Shown here: one piece after another, positions 49,112-58,024 of the stretch
Position numbering within the stretch: the first letter of the stretch is position 1
How the letters are laid out: each line of letters opens with the position of its first letter
Assembly (NCBI GenBank): GCA_964370005.1
Contig: CAYJGR010000002.1
Location: forward strand, 26,463 to 90,462
Direction: 5' to 3'
DNA from: Heteroruminococcus sp964370005
GTDB lineage: Bacteria > Bacillota > Clostridia > Oscillospirales > Ruminococcaceae
Length of the DNA stretch: 64,000 nt
Notes under the pieces: generated by a model
What the model was told of the DNA's origin: nothing
Database searches by the model: none
What the model saw: only the letters and a program-made list of their open reading frames with translations
Translations under genes and position numbers: made by a program

Positions 49112-50492
49112 TATGTCACCCAATAAAACACCTATGCCCGAGCAGGAGGCAAAAATCCGTGCACGTAACTTTGAGGAGGTGGCCACTGGCTACACCCCTG
49201 AGATGGCCATGGCCGAGGCTGACCGCTGTCTTAACTGCAAGACCCGTCCATGTGTGGCAGGTTGTCCCGTGAACGTAAAAATCCCCGAATTTATTATGCA
49301 GGTTAAAGATGGCAACTTCGCCGAGGCCTACACCACATTGACCGATACAAACTCCCTGCCGGCTGTTTGTGGGCGCGTCTGCCCCCAAGAAACCCAGTGC
49401 GAAGAGAAGTGCGTCAGAGGTATAAAGGCCGAGCCCGTGGGCATTGGTCGCCTTGAACGTTTTGTGGCCGATTGGTACATACAAAACGGCACAAACGAGG
49501 TGCAAAAACCCAAGTCCAACGGCCATCGTGTGGCGGTTATCGGTGCGGGGCCTGCGGGGCTTACCTGTGCGGGTGACCTTGCAAAGCTCGGTTACGAGGT
49601 CACAGTATTTGAGGCATTTCACGTGGCCGGCGGTGTGCTTGTGTACGGCATACCCGAGTTTAGACTGCCCAAGGACATAGTTGCCAAAGAGGTGGATAGC
49701 CTACGTAAACTTGGCGTTGACATAAAAACCGATATGGTTATCGGCCGTGTGCTTGCAATAGATGAACTGTTCGAGGAGGGGTACGAGGCGGTATTTATCG
49801 GCTCGGGCGCGGGGCTTCCAACCTTTATGAATATTCCCGGCGAGAGCCTAAACGGCGTATTCTCAGCCAACGAATACCTAACCCGCACCAATCTCATGAA
49901 GGCCTACCACAACAGCTACGACACCCCCATACGCCAGAGTAAAAGTGTGGCGGTAGTCGGCGGTGGCAATGTGGCTATGGATGCCGCACGCTGTGCCATG
50001 CGCTTGGGTGCAGAGAATGTCTACATCGTTTACCGCCGTTCCGAGGCCGAAATGCCCGCCCGCTTGGAGGAGGTGCATCACGCCAAAGAGGAGGGCATCG
50101 ACTTTAGAGTGCTGTGCAATCCTATTGCGGTGCTCGGTGATGACAACGGTCAGGCCGTGGGGCTTGAATGTGTTGAGATGGAGCTGGGTGAGCCGGACGA
50201 TTCGGGCCGCCGTCGCCCTGTGACCAAGGAGGGTTCGAATTTCATCCTTGATGTTGACACTGTGATTATAGCCATAGGAACCTCGCCAAACCCCCTCATT
50301 CGCAGTACGACCGAGGGACTCGAGACCAACAAGTGGGGCTGTATTGTGGCCGACGAGAACATGGCCACAAGTCGAGAGGGTGTATATGCCGGCGGCGATG
50401 CTGTCACAGGTGCTGCCACCGTAATACTGGCCATGGGTGCCGGCAAAATCGCCGCACAGTCCATGGATGAGTATATACAGTCTAAAAAGTGA
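49104..50492 (+). CDS. nfnB: NADH-dependent reduced ferredoxin:NADP+ oxidoreductase subunit B (GltA-like)
   Basis: Large subunit of NfnAB, holding the bifurcating FAD and two [4Fe-4S] clusters. Of 462 residues, the N-terminus has ferredoxin-like cysteines (CLNCKTRPCVAGCP near 43; CGRVCPQETQCEEKCVRG near 96). An FAD Rossmann motif (VAVIGAGPAGLTCAG near 148) and an NADPH motif (VAVVGGGNVAMDAARCAMR near 285) follow, with the final GVYAGGDAVTGAATVILAMGAGK. AAAGGAGG is upstream of the overlapping ATG. Close to glutamate synthase small subunit, but pairing with nfnA settles the role. Confidence 0.93.
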   Translation: MADMSPNKTPMPEQEAKIRARNFEEVATGYTPEMAMAEADRCLNCKTRPCVAGCPVNVKIPEFIMQVKDGNFAEAYTTLTDTNSLPAVCGRVCPQETQCEEKCVRGIKAEPVGIGRLERFVADWYIQNGTNEVQKPKSNGHRVAVIGAGPAGLTCAGDLAKLGYEVTVFEAFHVAGGVLVYGIPEFRLPKDIVAKEVDSLRKLGVDIKTDMVIGRVLAIDELFEEGYEAVFIGSGAGLPTFMNIPGESLNGVFSANEYLTRTNLMKAYHNSYDTPIRQSKSVAVVGGGNVAMDAARCAMRLGAENVYIVYRRSEAEMPARLEEVHHAKEEGIDFRVLCNPIAVLGDDNGQAVGLECVEMELGEPDDSGRRRPVTKEGSNFILDVDTVIIAIGTSPNPLIRSTTEGLETNKWGCIVADENMATSREGVYAGGDAVTGAATVILAMGAGKIAAQSMDEYIQSKK

Positions 50493-50494
50493 TG

Positions 50495-50770
50495 GGGTTT
50501 AAGACCTTGGGGCTCTGCCCCAAACCCCGCAAACTTTTTGAAAAAAGTTTGACCAAAAACTTCACCCGCCCACCCGCAAAAACCGCGGGTGGGCGTAGCT
50601 TTTACACCCGCTTTACTATCCCCACCTACTTCTACGGCGTGGGTAAGGCTCCGCCCGTGGCGGCTTTGTCTCGCACGCTCGACACCCGCCCGCCCCCCCA
50701 CCTGCGGTGGCGGGGCGCACCCCCTACTGGGGGTGCCGGGCTCCGCCCCACCCACCGCCTATCCCCACCG
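50495..50770 (+). repeat. Hairpin-rich intergenic repeat, copy B (downstream of nfnB)
   Basis: Begins 3 bases after the nfnB stop in the same orientation. Modules: CTTGGGGCTCTGCCCCA, AAACTTTTT-GA-AAAAAGTTT, CGCCCACCCGC/GCGGGTGGGCG, a spacer with TCGCACGCTCGAC, GCACCCCCTACTGGGGGTGC, then CTCCGCCCCACCC. Stems differ in sequence from copies A and C but still pair. No gene is supported in 50493-50862. Confidence 0.78.
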
Positions 50771-50862
50771 CCTACCCATCCTGCGCATTTGCACTTAGTC
50801 ATTGACCCCCGCCGCTAAATATGCTAAAATAAAGAAAATATATGCAAAAAGGAAAGATGAAA

Positions 50863-51879
50863 ATGAAACTAAAAAGATTTTTTGCTTTAATGCTCGCACT
50901 TACTCTTAGCCTTACAATGCTACAGGGGGTGGCGTTTGCGGCCACTGGATATAGCTATAAATCGGACCCTTTTGGAAAAGCAACATTGACCATAGATGGT
51001 GTTCATGAGGGCAAAGTAACCGTAGCCGACGCGGACGCTTTTTTTAAGAATTTTGCCAGAGCTACCGTCACCCATGTCGTCATAAAATCCGGCGTAACCT
51101 CGATTGAGGCGGATGTGTTTTTGGGGTGCACAAACTTAACCTCCATCACTTTTGATGGCACGCCAACAAACATAAGCAATACCATGTTTGGTGCAGTTGA
51201 TATTGAAGCCTTCGTAGATAACCCCGCCCCAATAAGTGAAATAATTTTTAATGTGAATTATAATAAGGATATGGTTGATCAGTTGATTGCCGCCCTAAAA
51301 TCTGCAGGCCGAACTGGCGGCTCCACCCCAACAATGACCGACAATGGATGGTCAGATGTAGACAAGGCTACGTTGCAAGCCGTGCGAGACGAGCTTAAAA
51401 ACATAGACCCCGGCTCCGGCGGCGGCGCCCCCCCTGAGGGCTCCGGCGGCCCCCCTGAGGGCCCCGACGACACCGTCGGCGAAAATGGAGTCTCCGGCGG
51501 CGGTGGTGGCTCCACCCCCACAGGTGGTAGTAGCGGCAGCACCGGTACCGGCACCGGCGCATGGTATATAGGCACAGGTGTGCCCTACACCCAAATAGTG
51601 GACGAAACCGCCACCACCGCAATGCTCCGTCAGAGTAGCACCATTACAGTAACCGGCACAAGCCCTACCGGCATAATAGTAAAAGTTAGCCCCGCCTCCC
51701 TTTCGGTGCACAGCACGGTTACAATACAGAACAGCCTACAGGGTGTTACCCTCACCGCTACACAAATTGCACAGCTTATAAACTTGGCCGACGGCGGTAG
51801 CATACATATCACAGTAAAGCAGACACAGGACGGCATAAGCGTGTACGCCACCGCAGGTGGCGTACAGGTGCACCTGTAG
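50863..51879 (+). CDS. Secreted protein with one BspA-like leucine-rich unit and a Gly/Pro linker
   Basis: A 338-residue protein. A signal peptide (residues 1-26, FFALMLALTLSLTMLQGVAFA) would be cut after AFA. Residues 50-110 have a BspA-type repeat (VTHVVIKSGVTSIEADVFLGC then TNLTSITFDGTPTNIS). A GC-rich Gly/Pro/Ser linker at 185-235 (GSGGGAPPEGSGGPPEG) leads to a beta-rich C-terminal domain, with no visible anchor (no LPXTG or SLH). ATG 50863, 9 bases past AAAGGA, fits best; 50842 and 50857 are alternatives. Function is unknown; a surface or adhesion role is possible. Confidence 0.75.
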   Translation: MKLKRFFALMLALTLSLTMLQGVAFAATGYSYKSDPFGKATLTIDGVHEGKVTVADADAFFKNFARATVTHVVIKSGVTSIEADVFLGCTNLTSITFDGTPTNISNTMFGAVDIEAFVDNPAPISEIIFNVNYNKDMVDQLIAALKSAGRTGGSTPTMTDNGWSDVDKATLQAVRDELKNIDPGSGGGAPPEGSGGPPEGPDDTVGENGVSGGGGGSTPTGGSSGSTGTGTGAWYIGTGVPYTQIVDETATTAMLRQSSTITVTGTSPTGIIVKVSPASLSVHSTVTIQNSLQGVTLTATQIAQLINLADGGSIHITVKQTQDGISVYATAGGVQVHL

Positions 51880-51962
51880 GGGAGGGGCTCTGCTCCTCCG
51901 GCACCGCACGCACAACATAACATTATACATGTGGGGTCACGGCTTTTCGTGACCGCCACCAA

Positions 51963-52000
51963 AAATGCCCCCACCCGCATCACTGCGGGTGGGGGCATTT
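51963..52000. terminator. Terminator between the secreted protein gene and ackA
   Basis: AAATGCCCCCACCCGCA pairs perfectly with TGCGGGTGGGGGCATTT around TCAC. It serves both converging genes. Confidence 0.88.
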
Positions 52001-52030
52001 AGCTAACCTATGTGGTTATGCGCGGGGGGC

Positions 52031-53221
52031 TTACTTGCCAACAACAGCCTTTGTGTCGCGGGCGATCATAAGCTCTTCGTTGGTGGGGATGACCCATACC
52101 TCTACCTTGGAGTCGGCTGTGGTAATTTTGACTTCCTTGCCACGCACGTCGTTGGCCTTTTTGTCAAACTTAATGCCCATCCACTCCATATCCGAGCAGA
52201 CAGCCTCACGCACCGAGATGTCGTTCTCACCAATGCCACCGCAGAAGATAATCGCATCAACACCGCCCATAGCAGCTGCGTAACCGCCGATGTACTTCTT
52301 AATCTGGTAACGCTGAATATCAAGGGCAAGCTGTGCACGCTCATTGCCACCCTTTGCGGCCTCGGCGAGGTCACGTTGGTCACTGGTCACGCCCGATATG
52401 CCCTGATAGCCCGACTTCTTGTTGAGGATGTCAACCATCTGTGCGGGAGTTACATTCTCTTTCTCGGCCAAAATGGTGATCAAAGAGGGGTCGATAGTAC
52501 CCGAACGGGTGCCCATGATAAGCCCTTCAAGGGGGGTCATACCCATGGTGGTGTCAACCGACTCACCACCATCCACAGCTGTGATGGAGGAACCATTGCC
52601 CAAATGGCAAACGATGATCTTCTTGTCTGTACTGCCCACCATATCGCAGTAACGACTGCTTACAAAGCGGTGACTGCTACCGTGGAAACCGTAGCGACGG
52701 ATGCGGTGGGTCTCGTAGTATTCGTAGGGGATGGGATAGATATAGGCCTTGGGGGGCATGGTCTGGTGGAAAGAGGTGTCAAATACCGCCACCATAGGAA
52801 CCTCGGCGCCAAACACCTCACGACAAGCCTTCATGCCAACAAGGATGGGAGGGGTGTGCAGAGGGGCTACATCTACAAGCTCCTCCATGGCGTCCATAAC
52901 GTTATCGTCAATGAGAGCGGCCTTGGAGAACTTCTCGCCGCCGTGTACGGCACGATGGCCAATTGCGGTTACTTCGCTCAGGTCATTGATAACTTTACCC
53001 TCGCCGCTTGTCAGCACCTTGGTCAGCTCCTGAAAAGCCTCTTTGTGGGTGGGAAATGTGATGTCATAAGCAACTTCGCGACCGTCACTGGTCTTGTGGC
53101 TTATCTGTCCGCCGATGCCGATACGCTCGCACAAACCCTTTGCAATTACGCTCTCATCGCTCATGTCAATGAGCTGATACTTAAGCGAGGAACTACCTGC
53201 GTTGATAACTAATACCTTCAT
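52031..53221 (-). CDS. ackA: Acetate kinase
   Basis: Makes ATP from acetyl phosphate and ADP, yielding acetate, the last step of the Pta-AckA fermentation route. The 396-residue protein shows VINAGSSSLKYQLID at the start, AVHGGEKFS, VFDTSFHQTMPP, YGFHGSSHRFVS and GNGSSITAVDGG, all diagnostic. The ATG at 53221 has GAGAGGAAG upstream; longer frames cross the promoter. No pta gene is in the window. Divergent from tmcAL. Confidence 0.97.
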   Translation of the reverse strand: MKVLVINAGSSSLKYQLIDMSDESVIAKGLCERIGIGGQISHKTSDGREVAYDITFPTHKEAFQELTKVLTSGEGKVINDLSEVTAIGHRAVHGGEKFSKAALIDDNVMDAMEELVDVAPLHTPPILVGMKACREVFGAEVPMVAVFDTSFHQTMPPKAYIYPIPYEYYETHRIRRYGFHGSSHRFVSSRYCDMVGSTDKKIIVCHLGNGSSITAVDGGESVDTTMGMTPLEGLIMGTRSGTIDPSLITILAEKENVTPAQMVDILNKKSGYQGISGVTSDQRDLAEAAKGGNERAQLALDIQRYQIKKYIGGYAAAMGGVDAIIFCGGIGENDISVREAVCSDMEWMGIKFDKKANDVRGKEVKITTADSKVEVWVIPTNEELMIARDTKAVVGK

Positions 53222-53273
53222 ATTTTTCTTCCTCTCAAGAATGTGATTGTGGTATGATTTTGCATACCTACCT

Positions 53274-53302
53274 ATTTTAGTATACACAGCGCTGTATTTC
53301 AA
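53274..53302 (-). promoter_or_regulatory. Sigma-A type promoter for ackA
   Basis: On the minus strand TTGAAA (53302-53297) and TAAAAT (53279-53274) are 17 bases apart, about 53 bases before the ATG. Confidence 0.65.
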
Positions 53303-53404
53303 GGAAAAACACGAATATTTTACAAAAAAAGTTATACAAATTTCATTTTGTGTGGTATCATGATGGCACAAAAACGATAATTTAGCGAAAATAGGGGGCA
53401 AAAG

Positions 53405-54610
53405 ATGAAGATCACAGGAATAATAGCCGAATATAATCCCTTTCACAAGGGGCATGCCCACCAGATAAAAACTCTGAGAGAACAGGGTACTACCCATATA
53501 GTAGCCGTCATGAGCGGTAATTTCCTACAAAGAGGTACCCCTGCCATATGTGATAAACATCAGCGCACCCTCATGGCACTCAAAGGTGGGTGTGATCTGG
53601 TCATAGAACTGCCCCTGCCCTGTGCTTGTGCGCCGGCCTTTAGATTTGCCGACGGTGGTGTGGCACTTCTTGATGCTATGGGCTGTGTCGATGAATTGTC
53701 ATTCGGCAGTGAGTGTGGCGACACAGAAAAGCTCGTTGCCCTTTCGCAGATGCTGGAAAGCCCAGATGTACAAAAGCTTACCGCCGAGATTTTGGCCGAG
53801 GGGTGCACATATGCGGTGGCACGTCAAATGGCGGTGAGCAGTATCACCGACCCCGCCACGGCCGCACTAATATCCGCTCCCAACAATACCCTTGGCATAG
53901 AATATATAAGGGCACTGAGGGCTATAAACAGCGATATACGCCCTATCACATTGCCCCGTGTGGGGGTGGAGCACGACAGCGGACAGGCGCAACAGGGTTA
54001 CGCCTCGGCTAGTCTAATTCGCCGCAGGATGAGGGAGAACAAGCTCGACGAGGCTGTCGATTGGATGCCACACAGCTCGGCAGAAATTTTGCAAAGTGCC
54101 CTAAGTGAGGGGCGGGCACCGGCTGATTTGGCGTGGGTAGATAGAGCGATACTATCCAAACTGCGCAGCATGGATGTACAGCAGTTTGCTATGTTGCCCG
54201 ACATATCCGAGGGGCTCCAGCATCGTTTGTTGCGGGCGGCGGGGGAGGCATGCTCATATGAGGAGTTTTTGAGCCTTGTAAAGACAAAGCGTTATCCCTT
54301 GGCGAGACTGCGGCGCATAGGCATGGCGGCATATTTGGGCACTTCGGAAAATTTATGCAAAAAAAGCCCCCCCTATATACATGTGCTTGGGTTTACGTCG
54401 GCTGGCAGGGAGCTTATGGGGAATATTGGCGAGTGTGGACGACTTCCGATGTCACACTCGTTGGCACGACTTGGGGAGCTTGGTGGTGATGCACGGCTGT
54501 TTGCGAGAGCCGAGGTTATGGCGGGTGATTTATATCGTTTGATGCTACCGAGTGTGGGTGTGTGTGGTGAAGATTACAGGCAAAGAGTGATTATTTTAGG
54601 TGATAGGTAA
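53405..54610 (+). CDS. tmcAL: tRNA(Met) cytidine acetate ligase
   Basis: Uses ATP and acetate to form N4-acetylcytidine at the wobble base of elongator tRNA-Met. The 401-residue protein opens with GIIAEYNPFHKGHAHQI, the HxGH-type nucleotidyltransferase motif (HKGH), then VAVMSGNFLQRGTPAICDKHQRT and LVIELPLP. PNNTLGIEYI is also a family mark. B. subtilis YlbM is the studied member. AAAGATG without a strong Shine-Dalgarno precedes the frame. It is divergent from ackA, which deals with acetate. Confidence 0.92.
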   Translation: MKITGIIAEYNPFHKGHAHQIKTLREQGTTHIVAVMSGNFLQRGTPAICDKHQRTLMALKGGCDLVIELPLPCACAPAFRFADGGVALLDAMGCVDELSFGSECGDTEKLVALSQMLESPDVQKLTAEILAEGCTYAVARQMAVSSITDPATAALISAPNNTLGIEYIRALRAINSDIRPITLPRVGVEHDSGQAQQGYASASLIRRRMRENKLDEAVDWMPHSSAEILQSALSEGRAPADLAWVDRAILSKLRSMDVQQFAMLPDISEGLQHRLLRAAGEACSYEEFLSLVKTKRYPLARLRRIGMAAYLGTSENLCKKSPPYIHVLGFTSAGRELMGNIGECGRLPMSHSLARLGELGGDARLFARAEVMAGDLYRLMLPSVGVCGEDYRQRVIILGDR

Positions 54611-54731
54611 TATGCGGTGACGCAGGCGAAATATGGCAAAGTTCACAAATTGGACATATACATTTGATATGATTGGTGACAATGCAAGCATCATAGAAGG
54701 GAGTGAAAAAGGGAGAAATTTGCTGCAAAAG

Positions 54732-54758
54732 TTTGCTAAGTTGTAATTTTTGCTAAGT
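54732..54758. repeat. Pair of direct repeats in an AT-rich gap
   Basis: TTTGCTAAGT occurs twice with its starts 17 bases apart (54732-54741 and 54749-54758). The 54611-55025 gap is AT-rich with no supported gene; besides these repeats it holds the promoter at 54919-54947. Confidence 0.55.
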
Positions 54759-54918
54759 GAGAATAAAAAACAATATGAAATATTAGGAAGTTTGCATTTA
54801 GGCATATTTACACCATATATTGTGGTAATGCATAGCAGTTATAACAGAAACTTAACCTAATTCCCGCATAATTGACCAATAATTGATTGCATTCCCCTAT
54901 TTTTTTTCTAAATATATG

Positions 54919-54947
54919 TTGCAATTGCACAAAATATTATGTACAAT
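54919..54947 (+). promoter_or_regulatory. Sigma-A type promoter for the PucR-type regulator
   Basis: TTGCAA (54919-54924) and TACAAT (54942-54947), 17-base spacer, 78 bases before the ATG. Confidence 0.62.
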
Positions 54948-55025
54948 AGCTTTAGGTAGATTTTTAACACAAGTTAAGAAGCAGTTAACCGAAAGCAAAA
55001 CAAAGCTTAAAGAGGGGTGCAATTT

Positions 55026-56111
55026 ATGTCGAACAGATTGTTTCAAGGTCTGGTACATCAAATGAGAGATTGCGTGGACCGAGTGATTGGTGTGGTGGAT
55101 GAAACAGGCACGATAATCGCATGTAGTGATCTTTCAAGAATTGGGGAGGTCAACGACTATCTGGCGATCGATTTGGGTGAGCATAGTGATGTATTTGTGC
55201 GGGATGCCAACACCTACAAACCTTTCGGCTCCAAGATGGTGTCGGAGTACGCTGTTTTCGTGGCGGGAGCCGACGAGGCAGCCGAGAAATATTGCAATCT
55301 GCTTGCGGTATCTCTTTCGAATATCAAGCAGTACTACGATGAAAAGTATGACCGAAACAACTTTATCAAAAATGTTATACTGGACAACATTTTGCCGGGG
55401 GATATTTACGTAAAAGCCAGAGAGCTCCATTTTGGCACCGATGTAAACCGTGTGGCGATATTGGTTAGAATCGTATCGTCAAACGATATTTCGGCCTTTG
55501 AGGTCATTCAAAACCTTTTCCCCGACAAACAGCGTGACTTTGTGTTCAACATCAGCGAGAGCGACATAGTACTTGTCAAAGAGATAAAATCCGGCATAGA
55601 GATAAAGGATTTGGAGAAGCTGGCACGCTCCATAGTGGACACACTGGGCAGCGAGTTCTACACAAAGGTGGTTGTGGGCATCGGTACGGTGGTCACAGGC
55701 ATAAAGGATTTAGCACGCTCCTTTAAGGAGGCTCAGGTGGCACTTGAAGTGGGCAAGGTGTTTGACACCGAGAAACCCATTGTCAACTACGACAATTTAG
55801 GTATTGCTCGCATAATTTACCAGCTTCCCACAACCCTGTGTGAGATGTTCCTACGTGAGGTATTCAAGAAGGGTTCTATAGAGAGTCTTGATCAAGAGAC
55901 GCTCTTTACGATTCAAAAGTTCTTTGAGAACAACCTCAATGTTTCCGAGACCTCACGTAAGTTGTTTGTACATCGCAATACATTGGTGTACAGACTCGAG
56001 AAAATAAAGAAACTCACAGGGCTTGACCTGCGTGAATTTGATCACGCCATCATATTCAAGGTGGCACTCATGGTCAAAAAGTACCTCACTGCAAATCCTG
56101 TCAAATATTAA
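55026..56111 (+). CDS. PucR/CdaR-family transcriptional regulator
   Basis: A 361-residue cytosolic regulator. Residues 20-105 form a sugar-diacid-recognition-like sensory part (GVVDETGTIIACSDLSRIG), residues 115-250 a GGDEF-like degenerate fold (AILVRIVSSNDIS, and KVVVGIGTVVTGIKDLARSFKEAQVAL) and residues 300-355 a PucR-type helix-turn-helix (LNVSETSRKLFVHRNTLVYRL, EKIKKLTGLDLRE). The ATG at 55026 has GAGGGG upstream. The gene is 135 bp before ftsE, a pairing seen in other Clostridia; a link to cell-wall control is possible but not shown. Confidence 0.85.
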   Translation: MSNRLFQGLVHQMRDCVDRVIGVVDETGTIIACSDLSRIGEVNDYLAIDLGEHSDVFVRDANTYKPFGSKMVSEYAVFVAGADEAAEKYCNLLAVSLSNIKQYYDEKYDRNNFIKNVILDNILPGDIYVKARELHFGTDVNRVAILVRIVSSNDISAFEVIQNLFPDKQRDFVFNISESDIVLVKEIKSGIEIKDLEKLARSIVDTLGSEFYTKVVVGIGTVVTGIKDLARSFKEAQVALEVGKVFDTEKPIVNYDNLGIARIIYQLPTTLCEMFLREVFKKGSIESLDQETLFTIQKFFENNLNVSETSRKLFVHRNTLVYRLEKIKKLTGLDLREFDHAIIFKVALMVKKYLTANPVKY

Positions 56112-56246
56112 GGACAGCCAAAGCGATGAAATTTGGTTTGTCGGGCTATCTCCCTGCAGACACAACGGATGTCAAATTTTGTGGGAACTCCCCGCAATAT
56201 GTGGGCATTCATCGGCAAGAAACTATGGCTGCAAGGCGGTGAAATA

Positions 56247-56930
56247 ATGATTGAAATTACAAATCTTTCAAAGACATATCAAAATGGCACACACGCCCTC
56301 TATGACGTGAATTTACAGGTCGAAAAAGGTGAATTTGTGTTTGTGGTGGGTCACTCGGGTGCGGGTAAATCCACGCTAATCAAGATGATACTGCGTGAGG
56401 AAATACCAAGCTCGGGCGAGGTGGAGGTCAATGGCTACAACCTTGTCACGATGCGTCGTCGCCAAATCCCCATTTTTAGGCGTGGTATTGGGGTGGTGTT
56501 TCAGGACTTTAGGCTTATACCCAATATGAGCGTATATGACAACGTGGCCTTTGCCCTGCGTGTGACCAACGTTTCGGCTAAATTTATACGGCGACGTGTG
56601 CCCTACATTTTAGACCTTGTTGATCTTTCGGGCAAGGCAAGACGTATGCCTCAGGAGTTGTCGGGCGGTGAGCAACAGCGTGTGGCATTGGCAAGAGCGC
56701 TGGTCAACAACCCCTCGCTTATTATAGCCGACGAACCCACAGGTAATGTTGACCCCGAGCGTTCATGTGAGATTGTTGACTTGCTCTCCGAGATAAATAA
56801 GTGTGGGACAACCGTGCTTATGGTTACACATGAGAGAGGGCTTGTGGACGAATTTAAAAAGCGGGTTATCACCATTGATCAGGGACATATCGTATCTGAT
56901 ACCTCCACCGAGAGGAGGCGATTTATATGA
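56247..56930 (+). CDS. ftsE: Cell division ATP-binding protein FtsE
   Basis: ATPase of the FtsEX complex, which controls peptidoglycan hydrolases at the septum. The 227-residue protein has Walker A GHSGAGKST (near 37), the Q-loop FQDFRLIPNMSVYDNVAFAL typical of FtsE, the signature LSGGEQQR (near 140) and Walker B LIIADEPTGNVDP. The ATG at 56247 is the only start giving the normal MIEITNLSKTY beginning, with GCGGTG upstream. ftsX overlaps its end by four bases (ATGA). Confidence 0.95.
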   Translation: MIEITNLSKTYQNGTHALYDVNLQVEKGEFVFVVGHSGAGKSTLIKMILREEIPSSGEVEVNGYNLVTMRRRQIPIFRRGIGVVFQDFRLIPNMSVYDNVAFALRVTNVSAKFIRRRVPYILDLVDLSGKARRMPQELSGGEQQRVALARALVNNPSLIIADEPTGNVDPERSCEIVDLLSEINKCGTTVLMVTHERGLVDEFKKRVITIDQGHIVSDTSTERRRFI

Positions 56931-57832
56931 GAACCAGCAGTTTTAGATACCTTGTCGCCGAGGGCGTGAGGGGGATGCTGGCCAATCGTCTGATGGCACT
57001 GGCCTCCATAGGTGTTCTCACGGCATGTTTGCTACTAATAGGTGGGGCATGGCTACTGACCGAGAATGTCAACTCGGTGATAGGGCATGTGGAGGATCAA
57101 AGTGAGGCCATGGTGTTTGTGGCGGATGACATAGATACCGAGGGCATATTGGAGATAGAACAACAGCTCTGGGCCCTTGAAAATATCCATGAAGTTATAT
57201 TTGTCTCAAAAGAACAGGCGTTGACGCAACAACAGGATATGTTACAGGACAATGCCTATCTTTTCGAGGAGTTTCAGTCGGACAACCCATACCCTAACAG
57301 TTTTAGACTGAAAATAGATGACCTATCCCGTCAAGAGGAAACTCTCGAGCGGGTAATGGCTATAGAGGGTACCGACGGCGTATCGGCATCTGCTGATCTT
57401 GCCGCCACTATAACCGATATAAAAAGCGGTATATCATTTGCGGGAATATTTATAGTCGGTATATTATCCCTCGTGTCACTGGTCATAGTGACAAACACCA
57501 TAAAAATTACGGTGTTTTCCAGACGCAAAGAAATTAACATCATGAAATATGTCGGTGCCACCGATTTATTTATTAGAATGCCGTTTTTGGTCGAGGGCAT
57601 TTTGCTCGGACTTATATCGGCAGGTCTTGCGTTTTTATTCCTGTGGGGTGGATACTTCGGTGTAACCCATTGGATGAGCGAGGCGGGTTCTTCTTGGGTA
57701 TCGCTTGCCTTTACAAACCTTGTGCAGTTCAGTGATGTTGCACCTATGATTATAGCCACATTTGCTGCTGCGGGTGTGGGTATAGGTGTGGTAGGCAGTA
57801 TGATGTTTATCGGACGCTTTCTCAAGGTGTGA
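56927..57832 (+). CDS. ftsX: Cell division protein FtsX
   Basis: Membrane partner of FtsE. The 301-residue protein has a first membrane helix near residues 22-45, an outer loop of about 110 residues (residues 46-160) that binds the hydrolase partner, and three further helices (IFIVGILSLVSLVIVTNTI; EGILLGLISAGLAFLFLW; a last near 275-295). RREINIMKYVGATD-type wording (RRKEINIMKYVGATD) is the FtsX core mark. The first ATG overlaps ftsE. All parts are present. Confidence 0.95.
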   Translation: MRTSSFRYLVAEGVRGMLANRLMALASIGVLTACLLLIGGAWLLTENVNSVIGHVEDQSEAMVFVADDIDTEGILEIEQQLWALENIHEVIFVSKEQALTQQQDMLQDNAYLFEEFQSDNPYPNSFRLKIDDLSRQEETLERVMAIEGTDGVSASADLAATITDIKSGISFAGIFIVGILSLVSLVIVTNTIKITVFSRRKEINIMKYVGATDLFIRMPFLVEGILLGLISAGLAFLFLWGGYFGVTHWMSEAGSSWVSLAFTNLVQFSDVAPMIIATFAAAGVGIGVVGSMMFIGRFLKV

Positions 57833-57872
57833 TCAAAATAATATTGACTTTTTGAGATTTACATCGAGGCTG

Positions 57873-57895
57873 GGCGGGGATATTCCCGCCCATGA
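57873..57895. terminator. Hairpin after ftsX
   Basis: GGGCGGGGA pairs with TTCCCGCCC around an AT centre. There is no T run; it may reduce read-through or stabilise the ftsEX message before the hydrolase gene. Confidence 0.5.
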
Positions 57896-58024
57896 CCCCA
57901 TTACACAGCCCATCCTGTTTTTACAGTGGGCACTCGCAGCACATATAGAAGCTTCCCCCAACATGCCGCACAGGGGTGAGAGTGATTGTGCCAACGATGC
58001 GGCAGAATGGAGCAGATTTCATCG

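Noticed and set aside
52010..53212. A 400-residue plus-strand frame opposite ackA
   Set aside because: It is a shadow of ackA: strongly conserved acetate kinase motifs lie on the minus strand, and the plus frame has no ribosome site or recognised domain.
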